From assembly GCA_030830625.1 (NCBI GenBank), contig JAURMQ010000115.1, forward strand, positions 1 through 56,674: 56,674 bases of DNA, given 5' to 3'. The stretch's first letter is position 1. Each line of letters begins with the position of its first letter. The notes beneath the pieces were generated by a model, which saw only the letters and a program-made list of their open reading frames with translations, was not told where the DNA came from and ran no database searches. This document shows, piece by piece, positions 1-9,979 of this stretch. Source of the stretch: Flavobacteriaceae bacterium. GTDB taxonomy: Bacteria > Bacteroidota > Bacteroidia > Flavobacteriales > Flavobacteriaceae. The position numbers and the translations under genes are program-made.

Positions 1-23
1 AGCATTATTGTTTTCTTTTCCAT
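1..23 (-). CDS. 5' end of a gene running off the left edge (reads MEKKTIM...)
   Basis: On the minus strand an ATG at 23..21 opens a frame without stop to the window edge, just downstream of the SulP gene in the same orientation. Only 7 codons are visible. Confidence 0.3.
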
Positions 24-29
24 ATTGTT

Positions 30-1898
30 TTATTTAAATTGATGGTTGGCCTTAATTAAGGCAAAACATTCTTTATAATTTTCAAAAATATTTTCTCTTG
101 GGATCAGTTTGGGAACCATTTCTACTCGTTCCATCATATATCTGGGCTGCTTCTGAAGATCTATGAGATAGATGGTCTTCCCTTGATCACTTAGCTCCAC
201 AAGGATTTCCTCCAATGCATAAAGCCCCGACTGATCTATATAATTCATCGTCTCTAACCTAAATACAACTACCTTGGCAGAGCTTGGGATTTTTTTTGCC
301 AGTTTTTGAAATCCATCGGCCGATCCAAAAAATAAGGGGCCAATGATTTCTTTGATTACGATATCTGCAATTCCATCCCCATCCGCATCAACAACCTCTT
401 CTTCCTCCATAGATGAATCTGAAGGGAGCGCCTTTAACTTTGAGAGCTCGGCGGTCGAATCTCCAATTTTTTTCATAAACATCAAAGAAGCAATCACTAA
501 GCCAATTCCAACGGCATAAACCAAATTCCAAAAAGTGGCCAATAACATGACTGTAAGCATCACTATAACCTCTGAACTCATTCCTAATTTCCCCCATTTA
601 ACATCTTTGGGAAGACTGGGAATGGCTTTAAGACCACGATAATCCATAACACTGATGCCTACAGTAACTAAAATTCCAGCCAATACCGCTGCAGGTATCG
701 CAGAAGCCACAGAACTGAAAATGAGCAGAATGAGAAGCAGCACCATACTGGATATCATACCCGAAAGACGAGTTACCCCTCCAGAATTGATATTAACAAC
801 GGTTCTGATGGTGGCTCCTGCTCCAGGAAGTCCTCCAAATATAGCTGAAATTGTATTTCCAATCCCTTGACCAATGAGCTCTTTGTTGGGTAAATGACGG
901 GTCTTGGTCATGTTGTCTGCCACTACACTGGTCAATAATGAGTCAATGGCTCCCAACATGGCCAATGTCAATGAAGTCAGAATGTAAGGAGTCAATTCTA
1001 AAAGACTGATTTCTGTAAATATCCCCCATTGTGGGACAGGAAATCCACTAGGTATGGCAGTGATGGGTCGGTAACTGGGCACAAAAAAAACGGCAACTCC
1101 CGACATGACCACCAGAGCCACCAACGTACTGGGAATGGTGGTCGTAATCCTCTTAAAACCATAAATGATAAATATGGTTCCCAAGGCGAGTAACATTTCG
1201 ATCCAATTAATTTTTCCCAACGCTATGGGCAATACTTTTATTGAACCCATTACCCCCGAAGCATATTTGGACGCCAAAACTGCAGCTTCTTGATGAATTT
1301 CGCCTTCCGTAATCTGTCCTCCTCTACTCACAGTTTCTGAAAAATCTTCTAAAACAAGTAAGCCCTCTTCGGCCTCCTCTTCAAGAATTTTACTGAGTAA
1401 AACTGCCTCAGCGTCGGGCTTAAAGGAATCCACCAAAGTGATGTCTTCTTTAGGATAATAACCCAATACGGGAAGGGTTTGGGTGGTCAATATGATCAGA
1501 CCGATTGCTGTCATGAATCCAGAAACAACGGGATAAGGAATATAGCGTATGTATTTGCCCAATCCCATAAAACCCAATCCTACTTGCATCAAACCGGAAA
1601 GCATAAATACGGCTAAAATAATGGGTAATGCTTTTCCAACATCTCCATCATTAGAAGCAATTAAACTGGCAATGACCAACATGCTGAGTGCTGTCATGGG
1701 AGCCGTAGGCCCTGAAATTTGCGTATTGGTCCCTCCCAATAAAGCCGCAAAAAAACTTAAAAAGATCGCGCCGTATAAACCCGCTGTGGGACCTAAACCC
1801 GAGGATACTCCAAAGGCAAGTGCTAAAGGTAAGGCAATGATTCCTGCCGTTATACCCCCAAAAAGATCTCCCTTAAAATGTGAAAACAATTTATTCAT
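30..1898 (-). CDS. SulP family inorganic anion transporter with C-terminal STAS domain
   Basis: 622 aa; N-terminal GGITAGIIALPLALAFGVSSGLGPTAGLYGAI and multiple TM segments; STAS-like C-terminus (VVVFRLETMNYIDQSGLYALEEI). Confidence 0.93.
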   Translation of the reverse strand: MNKLFSHFKGDLFGGITAGIIALPLALAFGVSSGLGPTAGLYGAIFLSFFAALLGGTNTQISGPTAPMTALSMLVIASLIASNDGDVGKALPIILAVFMLSGLMQVGLGFMGLGKYIRYIPYPVVSGFMTAIGLIILTTQTLPVLGYYPKEDITLVDSFKPDAEAVLLSKILEEEAEEGLLVLEDFSETVSRGGQITEGEIHQEAAVLASKYASGVMGSIKVLPIALGKINWIEMLLALGTIFIIYGFKRITTTIPSTLVALVVMSGVAVFFVPSYRPITAIPSGFPVPQWGIFTEISLLELTPYILTSLTLAMLGAIDSLLTSVVADNMTKTRHLPNKELIGQGIGNTISAIFGGLPGAGATIRTVVNINSGGVTRLSGMISSMVLLLILLIFSSVASAIPAAVLAGILVTVGISVMDYRGLKAIPSLPKDVKWGKLGMSSEVIVMLTVMLLATFWNLVYAVGIGLVIASLMFMKKIGDSTAELSKLKALPSDSSMEEEEVVDADGDGIADIVIKEIIGPLFFGSADGFQKLAKKIPSSAKVVVFRLETMNYIDQSGLYALEEILVELSDQGKTIYLIDLQKQPRYMMERVEMVPKLIPRENIFENYKECFALIKANHQFK

Positions 1899-1960
1899 TG
1901 ATTTAATTTTTTGTAAATTAGAAAAGTGAGGATAACGAAAACTACCCCTGAAACCAAAGT

Positions 1961-2311
1961 CTAAGATAGGAGGAATAGCTCGGGGGGAGGAAAATCTTTG
2001 TGGTTCAGTTCCTCGGATAGGTTTTGAAGTAAATAATTAAAACTATTTAACTCAACTGAATAACCGATAACGTGAAAAAACCCTTCAAGAATCTTGGTTT
2101 CTTCTTCGTTATCAAATGAGTTTTTATCTTCTTTATTATTTTGATCAACATCACCGTTAGTGTATGCAATTTTATCTTCATTTACCAAAAAATCGGTCAA
2201 CAAGAATGTATTGGAAAGTTGACTCAATATCAAAATCACAAAAATATATTTTGTGACTGAAATCTTAATATTGAAACGATTATACATCTGACCAAAAATA
2301 ACCATAAACAA
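1961..2311 (-). CDS. Hypothetical protein with an N-terminal hydrophobic segment
   Basis: 116 aa ORF, no family recognised; start may be the internal Met (MYNRFN...). Confidence 0.4.
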   Translation of the reverse strand: MFMVIFGQMYNRFNIKISVTKYIFVILILSQLSNTFLLTDFLVNEDKIAYTNGDVDQNNKEDKNSFDNEEETKILEGFFHVIGYSVELNSFNYLLQNLSEELNHKDFPPPELFLLS

Positions 2312-2448
2312 AAATATAAAAAAACGATTGACTCAAGCTAAAATATAACCCAATAATGATTTCCTGGTTCTTGGATCAAAAGGAGAGTTTTTTAGATCGA
2401 ATTCCCGATCCATAAAATCTTTTTATTAATTTACCATCCCTCTAAACT

Positions 2449-2697
2449 CTAAAAGCAGTACTCATCCCCAATCTCATAATCATCATAAATAGCTTTGGAT
2501 ACTTTTCCAGAAACATATTCGGTATTGAACCCTCCCCCACTTATAGAATTTGATTGAGGGGTGGCATAAAAATTGGGTCGAAAATAAAAGTAGTAGCTGC
2601 CGCGGATTTCTTCCTTATTCTGGATAAGCTCACACTCCTTTTCTTTATGGCAAGAGAGGCAAAAGAAAAGGATCATTAAAGATGGAAATATTTTCAT
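2449..2697 (-). CDS. Small putative lipoprotein, unknown function
   Basis: Internal start gives MKIFPSLMILFFCLSC, a lipobox-like signal, then a short globular part. Confidence 0.45.
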   Translation of the reverse strand: MKIFPSLMILFFCLSCHKEKECELIQNKEEIRGSYYFYFRPNFYATPQSNSISGGGFNTEYVSGKVSKAIYDDYEIGDEYCF

Positions 2698-2809
2698 AGG
2701 CCAACAAATACTCAAACCGAAAATACAATGGATTGATAAAAGTCATTATTTTTACAAAAATAGTGAATTTGCTCAAGCTCACTATATCCCGATAAATAAT
2801 TGAAATCAC

Positions 2810-4228
2810 ATGAAAAGTAATCCCAAAGACAGTATTCAATTCGGAGAGGGTAATTTCTTGAGGGCTTTTGTAGAATATTGCATACAAATCCTCAACGAAA
2901 AAACAACTTTTTCAGGCCAAGTAAACCTCATTCAACCCCTTCCGGATGGAATGATTGAAGTATTGAATCGACAAAAAGGAAAATACCATCTTTTCTTGGA
3001 GGGAATCATGGGAGGAGAAACCATTCGAGAAATCCAACCGATTGATTGTATTGACCAAATGGTAAACCCTTATCAGGATTTTGATACATTTTTGAAACTC
3101 TCAGAAAATGAAAATTTAACTTTTGTTTTTTCCAATACCACCGAAGCTGGAATTACGCTCGACACTCATGATCTTTTTACCAATACTCCTCCAAAATCTT
3201 TCCCTGGCAAATTGACAAGCTTATTGTATCACAGGTACAAAACATTCAAGGGAGACCCTTCAAAGGTACTGCACATCATTCCCTGTGAGCTGATCGATAA
3301 AAACGGAAGTAAGCTCAAAAATATTGTACTGGAGCTTTGCGACCTCTGGCAACTTGAGGAAGGTTTCAAATCATGGATTGAAAAAAACCACTTCTACAAT
3401 ACGTTAGTCGATAGAATTGTTCCTGGATTTCCAAAAAAAGACCTTGATTTTTATGAAAAAAATCTGACCTTCGATGATCAATTAATGGTTACTTGTGAAC
3501 CCTTTTTTCTATGGGTTATTGAAGGGAATCCTATGCTTTTAGAGCTCTTTCCAGTAGATCAATTGGAAAACATTAGTGTAAAAATTGTTCCCGATTTGGG
3601 GATATACAGAACCCGTAAAGTAAGAATACTCAACGGCTGTCATACCGCATTAGTTCCAGTAGGGTTACTCAACGGTACCCTAACGGTATCGGAAAGTTTG
3701 GAGGACGATTTTCTAAAAATGTTCCTTTCTCAAACGCTATTTGAAGAAATCATTCCGAGCATAGACTTTGATAAAAAAGAATTGGAAGCCTATGCTGGGT
3801 CTGTATTAGAACGTTTTTCAAATCCTTTCATCGTTCATCAATTGGAGTCCATTGCTTTAAACTCTATTTCGAAGTTCAAAGTCAGGGTCCTGCCCAGTTT
3901 ATTATCTTATTACCAAAAAGAAGGAAAGATCCCCAAAAACCTCACCTTTGCCATGGCTGCACTCATTTACTTCTACGGAAAAGAAGTTTCCCAACATCCC
4001 CATCCACTGAATGATGATCCCCAAAACCTCTCTTTTTTCCAAAAAGTTTGGAAAGACAATGAAGTGGAGCAAGTGGCAGAAAAAACCCTATCCAATTCTT
4101 CCCTTTGGGACCAAAACCTGAACGAAACACTCCCCCTAAAAGGCCCGCTGAGCGCAGCGCTCAGCGCCATTTCCACCCACGACAAAATCAGTGATGCTTT
4201 TCAGGCTTTTCTAATCCATCAATCATGA
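2810..4228 (+). CDS. uxaB: Tagaturonate reductase / mannitol dehydrogenase family
   Basis: 472 aa; IQFGEGNFLRAFVEY N-terminus, long-chain mannitol dehydrogenase-like architecture; overlaps uxaA by ATGA. Confidence 0.85.
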   Translation: MKSNPKDSIQFGEGNFLRAFVEYCIQILNEKTTFSGQVNLIQPLPDGMIEVLNRQKGKYHLFLEGIMGGETIREIQPIDCIDQMVNPYQDFDTFLKLSENENLTFVFSNTTEAGITLDTHDLFTNTPPKSFPGKLTSLLYHRYKTFKGDPSKVLHIIPCELIDKNGSKLKNIVLELCDLWQLEEGFKSWIEKNHFYNTLVDRIVPGFPKKDLDFYEKNLTFDDQLMVTCEPFFLWVIEGNPMLLELFPVDQLENISVKIVPDLGIYRTRKVRILNGCHTALVPVGLLNGTLTVSESLEDDFLKMFLSQTLFEEIIPSIDFDKKELEAYAGSVLERFSNPFIVHQLESIALNSISKFKVRVLPSLLSYYQKEGKIPKNLTFAMAALIYFYGKEVSQHPHPLNDDPQNLSFFQKVWKDNEVEQVAEKTLSNSSLWDQNLNETLPLKGPLSAALSAISTHDKISDAFQAFLIHQS

Positions 4229-5826
4229 GAAAAGTTATAAAAATTCACCCCGAAGACAATCTTGTTGTAGCCCTTGAAAATTTAAAAAAAGGGGAAATAA
4301 TTGACCTGGAGCAAGCGCAAATATCCTTGAGAGAAGACATCCAACAAAAACACAAATTTGCGCTTCAAGAAATTAAAAAAGGGGATTCTTTACTCATGTA
4401 TGGCGTAAAGGTCGGTGTTGCCAATCAAAACATTTCCAAAGGCTCGGCGGTTTCCACAGAAAACATGGACAATGCTTTCAACGATAATATTGTTTTTAAA
4501 AACACAGGAAAATCAACTCCTCTCCGGAAACCCAAAACAAAAAAACACTTTATGGGCTACCCCCGTAAAGACGGTTCGGTAGGCACTCAAAATATTTGGC
4601 TCTTTTTTCCTTTAGTATTTTGTGAAAACAGAAATATAGAGCTGCTCAAAACCGTATTCGAAAGAGAGTTCTATCCCGATCAATTATCAGAACATCAGCA
4701 TTTCCTTAGATCCCTTATGCAAGGAGAGCAAGAAGTTATGGATACCTATCAGCCTGTCAATCCATTTCCCAATGTAGAGGTTAGATTTATCACCCACCAT
4801 TCTGGTTGCGGAGGGACAAGAGCCGATTCTACCCTGTTGGGTAAACTTCTCGCAGGCTATGTCAATAACCCCAATGTAGCTGGGGCAACTGTTTTGAGCT
4901 TGGGTTGTCAAAATTTACAAGTAGATGTATTTCTGAACGAACTCCATAAAATCAATAAAGACTTTGAAAAACCCTTGCTGATATTCGACCAACAAAAAGT
5001 AGGGAATGGTGAGAATTTAATTCAAAACATAATCAAAGACTCTTTGATCGAAATTCAAAAGGCCAATCAAATTCAAAGAGAAAAAACTCCTCTTTCCAAA
5101 CTCACTATTGGTTTAGAATGTGGAGGTTCGGATGGCTTTTCGGGTATTTCTGCCAACCCCACTTTAGGGGCTTCAATCGACCAATTGGTGTCCCATGGAG
5201 GGAGTGCCCTACTTTCGGAATTTCCTGAGCTCAGAGGGGTAGAGCAAGAGCTTGTGGACCGATGTGTAGATGTGGATACTGCCAAAAAATTCATCTCCCT
5301 TATGAAAGCCTATGAAAATAAAGTCATTGCTTCTGGAACCGATTTTAGCACCAATCCTTCTCCAGGCAACATCAAAGACGGTCTGATTACCGATGCCATG
5401 AAATCTGCTGGGGCAGCCAAAAAAGGAGGCAGTTCTGCCATAGTCGATGTTCTCGACTATGGAGAATATATAAAAACCCCTGGTTTAAATTTATTGTGTA
5501 CCCCCGGTAACGATGTGGAAAGTACCACCGCCATGGCAGGATCAGGGGCCAACCTTATCATTTTTACCACTGGTTTGGGGACTCCTACGGGCAATCCCGT
5601 TGCTCCCGTAATAAAAGTTTCTTCCAATACCACAGTCTTTAACAAAATGAAAGACATCATCGACTTTAATACAGGCTCCATCATCGAAGGCACCCAATCA
5701 TTGGAAGAATTATCCGATGAAATGTTAAATTTTATCATCAAAGTTGCAAGTGGAGAAATAACAACCAAAGCCTTAATAAACAGGCAGTTTGACTTCCTTC
5801 CATGGAAGCGCGATATTTCTCTTTAA
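4225..5826 (+). CDS. uxaA: Altronate dehydratase, full length (SAF domain plus dehydratase domain)
   Basis: 533 aa; SAF-like N-terminus, then GYPRKDGSVGTQN, HHSGCGGTRAD and TIGLECGGSDGFSGISANP motifs. Confidence 0.92.
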   Translation: MRKVIKIHPEDNLVVALENLKKGEIIDLEQAQISLREDIQQKHKFALQEIKKGDSLLMYGVKVGVANQNISKGSAVSTENMDNAFNDNIVFKNTGKSTPLRKPKTKKHFMGYPRKDGSVGTQNIWLFFPLVFCENRNIELLKTVFEREFYPDQLSEHQHFLRSLMQGEQEVMDTYQPVNPFPNVEVRFITHHSGCGGTRADSTLLGKLLAGYVNNPNVAGATVLSLGCQNLQVDVFLNELHKINKDFEKPLLIFDQQKVGNGENLIQNIIKDSLIEIQKANQIQREKTPLSKLTIGLECGGSDGFSGISANPTLGASIDQLVSHGGSALLSEFPELRGVEQELVDRCVDVDTAKKFISLMKAYENKVIASGTDFSTNPSPGNIKDGLITDAMKSAGAAKKGGSSAIVDVLDYGEYIKTPGLNLLCTPGNDVESTTAMAGSGANLIIFTTGLGTPTGNPVAPVIKVSSNTTVFNKMKDIIDFNTGSIIEGTQSLEELSDEMLNFIIKVASGEITTKALINRQFDFLPWKRDISL

Positions 5827-5896
5827 TGCCAAAAAATCATGCACATTGTGATAAATCAAAAAACTTGATTATTTTTATAAAATCAAAAACTGAATT

Positions 5897-7363
5897 ATGC
5901 ATAATAAACAATCCAAATCGCGCAGAAATTTCATCAAGAAAACAGGAATGATCGGAACTGGAGTATTCATTGTTCCGCGCAATGTTTTGGGTGGAGTGGG
6001 GTACACTGCCCCTAGTGATCAATTGGCATTAGCAGCCATTGGGTCTGGAGGAAAAGGAACTTCCGACATCAACAATGCATATCAAAACGGTAAGAATAGA
6101 ATTATTGCCCTTTGTGATGTTGACCCTGCTAGTGCGACCACCTCATACACCAAACACGCCGATGCGAACAAGTATATCGACTACAGAGAAATGCTGGACA
6201 AAGAAAAGGACATCGACGCCCTCACCATTTCTACTCCCGATCACAACCATGCCAAAATTGCTTACGATTGTATGAATAGAGGCATTCACGTTTATGTGCA
6301 AAAACCCTTAACCCATACCATTGCCGAGGCAAGGCTGTTGGCTCAAACCGCCGAAAAAAATAAAATCGTTACCCAAATGGGTAATCAAGGAGGATCCAGT
6401 ATAGGAGTCCCTAAAATCCAAGAGTGGATCGATCAAGGCAAAGTGGGAAAAGTTCACACCATTTACGCCTGGACCAACCGTCCCGTTTGGCCACAAGGAA
6501 TCAATCATCCAGGCCCAAATGCTGTCAAAAAACCCGACTCTCTCAACTGGGATTTATGGTTGGGAACGGCCAAGTCCAAACCTTATTCTCCCGGCTTACA
6601 CCCCTTTGACTGGAGAGGTTTTTGGGAATATGGAACGGGTGCATTAGGTGACATAGGATGTCATACCCTTGATGCTCCCTACAAAACCTTAAAATTGGGG
6701 TACCCGAGCAGTGTGGAATGCACCGCTACCAATGTATTCAAGAAAATGTGGACTCCAGAGTACACCCCAGAAGGGTGTCCCATCTCTTCGATGGTAACCT
6801 TAGAATACAAAAATTCTCCCCACAACAAAGATGGAATTAAACTCATCTGGATGGACGGAGGACTTACACCTACCATTCCTGAAGAAATTCAAGAAGAATT
6901 TATTATGGATTTTGACATTGGGAATTCAAGTGGTATTATGATGTTGGGAAGCAAAGGGGTAATTACCTCAGAAATTTATGCCAATAATCCTACCCTATAC
7001 ATTAAAGGGGAAGACCCAATCGTATATGATACCAGTAACCAACCTAATGTAAATGACGTTCATGCATCTACTTGGACCGAAGCGTGTAAGGCAGGATTCA
7101 ACAGTACCGAACACAAAAATTTAACCTCTTCCTTTGACTATTCTGGACCTTTTACGGAAACCGTAATCATGGGGAATTTGGCCTTGAGAAGTCGTGACCT
7201 CCGAAAAAGTATTGGAACCCGACCGAATGGAAGAGAAATCATGAATTACTTCGGTAGGAAAAAACTCCTTTGGGATGGCGAAAACATGAGAATCAAAAAC
7301 TTGGAAGAAGCCAATGCCTTTGTCAGTAAAGAATACCGCCAAGGCTGGGAACTACCTATTTAA
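5897..7363 (+). CDS. Gfo/Idh/MocA family oxidoreductase with twin-arginine-like signal
   Basis: 488 aa; SRRNFIKKTG Tat-like start, AAIGSGGKGTSDI nucleotide-binding region, HVYVQKPLTHTIAEA. Confidence 0.88.
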   Translation: MHNKQSKSRRNFIKKTGMIGTGVFIVPRNVLGGVGYTAPSDQLALAAIGSGGKGTSDINNAYQNGKNRIIALCDVDPASATTSYTKHADANKYIDYREMLDKEKDIDALTISTPDHNHAKIAYDCMNRGIHVYVQKPLTHTIAEARLLAQTAEKNKIVTQMGNQGGSSIGVPKIQEWIDQGKVGKVHTIYAWTNRPVWPQGINHPGPNAVKKPDSLNWDLWLGTAKSKPYSPGLHPFDWRGFWEYGTGALGDIGCHTLDAPYKTLKLGYPSSVECTATNVFKKMWTPEYTPEGCPISSMVTLEYKNSPHNKDGIKLIWMDGGLTPTIPEEIQEEFIMDFDIGNSSGIMMLGSKGVITSEIYANNPTLYIKGEDPIVYDTSNQPNVNDVHASTWTEACKAGFNSTEHKNLTSSFDYSGPFTETVIMGNLALRSRDLRKSIGTRPNGREIMNYFGRKKLLWDGENMRIKNLEEANAFVSKEYRQGWELPI

Positions 7364-7383
7364 AAGTTTCTTAGACTAACAAT

Positions 7384-7420
7384 AAAACAGGAATAGTGAT
7401 ATTTTCATTATTCCTGTTTT
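7384..7420 (+). terminator. Rho-independent terminator after the Gfo/Idh/MocA gene
   Basis: AAAACAGGAATAgTGA-tatttt-TCAtTATTCCTGTTTT: about 16-bp stem with one non-Watson-Crick position, followed by AATTTTT. Confidence 0.75.
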
Positions 7421-7431
7421 AATTTTTAAAA

Positions 7432-7923
7432 ATGGAGCAAAACAAAAAATTCTTTGAAATTAAAACCCACATCGAGTCCTTCGGATACGGTGTAATCGAT
7501 TACGATTTTGAACGTCCTTGGGGAGGATTCTTAGTGATTGATGAACGTCAAGCTCAGAAATTTGCCGACCAGTTTTTTGAGGGCATCACCATTGACAGCC
7601 TAAAAATAGGCGGAAAACTCAGTCCTAAAATTCTCATCGTCCACCCAGACTCTAGACTGTCGTGGCAGTACCATCACCGAAGAGCCGAAATATGGAGAGT
7701 CTATCAAGGAACTGTGGGGATCATCCGATCCAACGATGACAATCAAAAACCTTTGATAACCCTAAATGAAGGGGAACAAATTCGACTGAAACAAGGAGAA
7801 CGCCACCGGCTTGTTGGGCTTGAAAAACTGGCGCTGGTTGCCGAAATTTGGCAACATACCGATCGTGATAATCCCTCAGATGAAGAAGATATCATTCGGC
7901 TTCAAGACGACTTTGGACGCTGA
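7432..7923 (+). CDS. Cupin-domain protein, phosphomannose isomerase type II C-terminal-like
   Basis: 163 aa; RPWGGFLVID and HPDSRLSWQYHHRRAEIWRVYQG...GEQIRLKQGERHRLVGL cupin motifs. Confidence 0.75.
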   Translation: MEQNKKFFEIKTHIESFGYGVIDYDFERPWGGFLVIDERQAQKFADQFFEGITIDSLKIGGKLSPKILIVHPDSRLSWQYHHRRAEIWRVYQGTVGIIRSNDDNQKPLITLNEGEQIRLKQGERHRLVGLEKLALVAEIWQHTDRDNPSDEEDIIRLQDDFGR

Positions 7924-8033
7924 TCATACCGCCTATTTTAATCGTTTCACAAGGATATAAAATCGCATGGAAAATTTTCTTAATTTTAGGATAACGTATC
8001 TCATTTAAATTGAATCATAAAACCATTATCGAA

Positions 8034-9134
8034 ATGAAAAATACTCCTAAAACAATTCTTTTTCTCTTCATAGCCCTCCCTTCGTGGATTTGGGCACAGG
8101 AAAATCGCTTTTTTAAAGCCCCTGAGGGAGTATCGCTTGTCAGTACCGACCTTCACATCCATACCGCCTTTTCCGATGGTTCGGTGTGGCCCAACCTAAG
8201 AGTAGAAGAAGCGCTAAAAGAGGGGTTAGACCTGATATCCATCACAGATCATCTGGAATATCAACCTCATCGATCTGACTTACCGAATCCCGATAGAAAC
8301 CGTTCCTTTGATATCGCCCAAAAAACCGCCAACGATTCCGAATTGACCATCATTAGAGGAGCAGAAATTACACGCTCTATGCCCCCCGGTCACATCAATG
8401 CTGTTTTTATTGAAAATGCCAACAAACTATTATTTCCAGACGATCCCATAGCGGGCATCAAAGAAGCCAACCGCCAAAAAGGATTTGTTTTTTGGAATCA
8501 CCCCAACTGGGAAGCCCACCGAAAAGATGGGATTGCGAGACTCGATCCCCTTCACATCGAACTCATTAAAGAAAAACTCCTACACGGCATAGAGGTCGTC
8601 AACCACATCACCTTTTCTGAAGAAGCCATCGATATTGCTTTGGAAAATGATCTTACTATGATCGGAACCTCTGATGTACACAAATTAACTGCTTGGGATT
8701 TTGATATCCCTCAAGGGGGGCATCGTCCCATGACTTTTGTTTTATCTAAAAATGAGAGTCTGAATGAAATAAAAAAAGCTCTTTTTGAAGGAAAAACCAT
8801 AGTGTGGTTTAAAGAATTGTTGATTGGAAAAGAAGAGCACCTCAGAGAGGTGGTCAAAGCCAACCTTACTGCATCCGCTCCCACCTACAACAAAGACGAA
8901 TTGATCGCAAAAATCGTTTTGGAAAATCACTCCGCCAATACACTTCACCTCAAATATACAGGTCCTTATACCTTTCATCAAGACGGAACCATTTTCAAAA
9001 TAGATCCCTACAGCAAAAAAACATTAGAGGTCAAAACATTAGAGGTCAAAACATCCCTCGAATTCCCGTTTGAATTACTCAATGGCCTCATTGGCCAAAA
9101 AAAGCACCTCAATTTTAAGATTTTAAGTCCGTAA
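8034..9134 (+). CDS. Secreted PHP-domain metal-dependent phosphoesterase (Sb-PDE-like)
   Basis: Signal peptide then DLHIHTAFSDGSVWPNLRVEEALKEGLDLISITDH, the PHP motif. ATG at 8034 preferred over the TTG at 8010. Confidence 0.82.
   Translation: MKNTPKTILFLFIALPSWIWAQENRFFKAPEGVSLVSTDLHIHTAFSDGSVWPNLRVEEALKEGLDLISITDHLEYQPHRSDLPNPDRNRSFDIAQKTANDSELTIIRGAEITRSMPPGHINAVFIENANKLLFPDDPIAGIKEANRQKGFVFWNHPNWEAHRKDGIARLDPLHIELIKEKLLHGIEVVNHITFSEEAIDIALENDLTMIGTSDVHKLTAWDFDIPQGGHRPMTFVLSKNESLNEIKKALFEGKTIVWFKELLIGKEEHLREVVKANLTASAPTYNKDELIAKIVLENHSANTLHLKYTGPYTFHQDGTIFKIDPYSKKTLEVKTLEVKTSLEFPFELLNGLIGQKKHLNFKILSP
9021..9050 (+). repeat. Perfect tandem duplication of a 15-bp unit (acattagaggtcaaa)x2 within the PHP gene
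   Basis: Direct reading; encodes TLEVKTLEVKT. Confidence 0.95.
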
Positions 9135-9169
9135 TTCTTCTGAAAGCTTTTTTTTACTTCTCTTTTTTT

Positions 9170-9979
9170 TTGATATGGATCAACGGATTTATGAATCAAT
9201 ATGATCTGATGGCTCAAACCGTTGTTTATGAAACTCCACTTCCAAAAATTATTGAAGAAACTTCTGGTTTAGAATTTTTGAATCAAGACTTACTCACCCA
9301 TAACGACTCTGGTGGAAAGCCTGTATTGTACCGTTTCAATCTAAAAGGTGAATTACTGCAACCATACACTATTGAAGGAGCTGAAAACAATGACTGGGAA
9401 GACATGGCTCAAGATGAAAATTTTATTTACATCTCCGATAGTGGAAACAATAAAGGAAATAGAAAAAACCTCAACCTACTCATTGTTGATCCCAAAGACA
9501 ACTTTGCAACCGTGGGGCAGATATCATTCCACTATCGGGATCAACAAAATTTTGACAAACGAAGTGAACATCCCTTTGATGCCGAAGCACTAATCGCTAC
9601 TGAGGAATCTCTAATCCTGTTTTCTAAAAACAGAGAAACACTCACTACAGAATTGTATTCCCTTCCCAAAAAAGCAGGAAATTACTCCCTGAAACCCCAA
9701 AAGTCTTTCGATGTCCAATCCCTCATTACTGGCGGAGATTATCATCACAAACTCCAACTCGTAGCGCTCGTAGGTTATGTAAAATCTGGAGAACAATTTT
9801 TATACACCCTGAGTAATTTTGATTTGGACCATTTGAATTCTGTCGAAATAAAGAAGTTCAAGCTCCCGCTCGACGGAAAACAAATTGAAGCCGTAAAAAT
9901 CATCGATCACAAGACTTTTTGGATCACCAGCGAGGACGAGGGGAATCGCCATCCCATGTTGTACAAAATACAGATTTAA
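9170..9979 (+). CDS. Secreted beta-propeller-like hypothetical protein
   Basis: 269 aa from TTG; the hydrophobic signal peptide probably begins upstream (see findings). Confidence 0.6.
   Translation: MIWINGFMNQYDLMAQTVVYETPLPKIIEETSGLEFLNQDLLTHNDSGGKPVLYRFNLKGELLQPYTIEGAENNDWEDMAQDENFIYISDSGNNKGNRKNLNLLIVDPKDNFATVGQISFHYRDQQNFDKRSEHPFDAEALIATEESLILFSKNRETLTTELYSLPKKAGNYSLKPQKSFDVQSLITGGDYHHKLQLVALVGYVKSGEQFLYTLSNFDLDHLNSVEIKKFKLPLDGKQIEAVKIIDHKTFWITSEDEGNRHPMLYKIQI

Noticed and set aside
388-597. ORF 388..597 and other short ORFs overlapping long genes (e.g. 655-870, 1549-1929, 47670-48428, 49108-49524)
   Set aside because: They lie in alternative frames or antisense to confidently identified genes and have low-complexity, non-protein-like composition.
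2761-2784. tagtga...tcacta inverted repeat upstream of uxaB as an operator
   Set aside because: Only 6-bp arms with a 12-nt spacer; too weak without a regulator gene or conservation.
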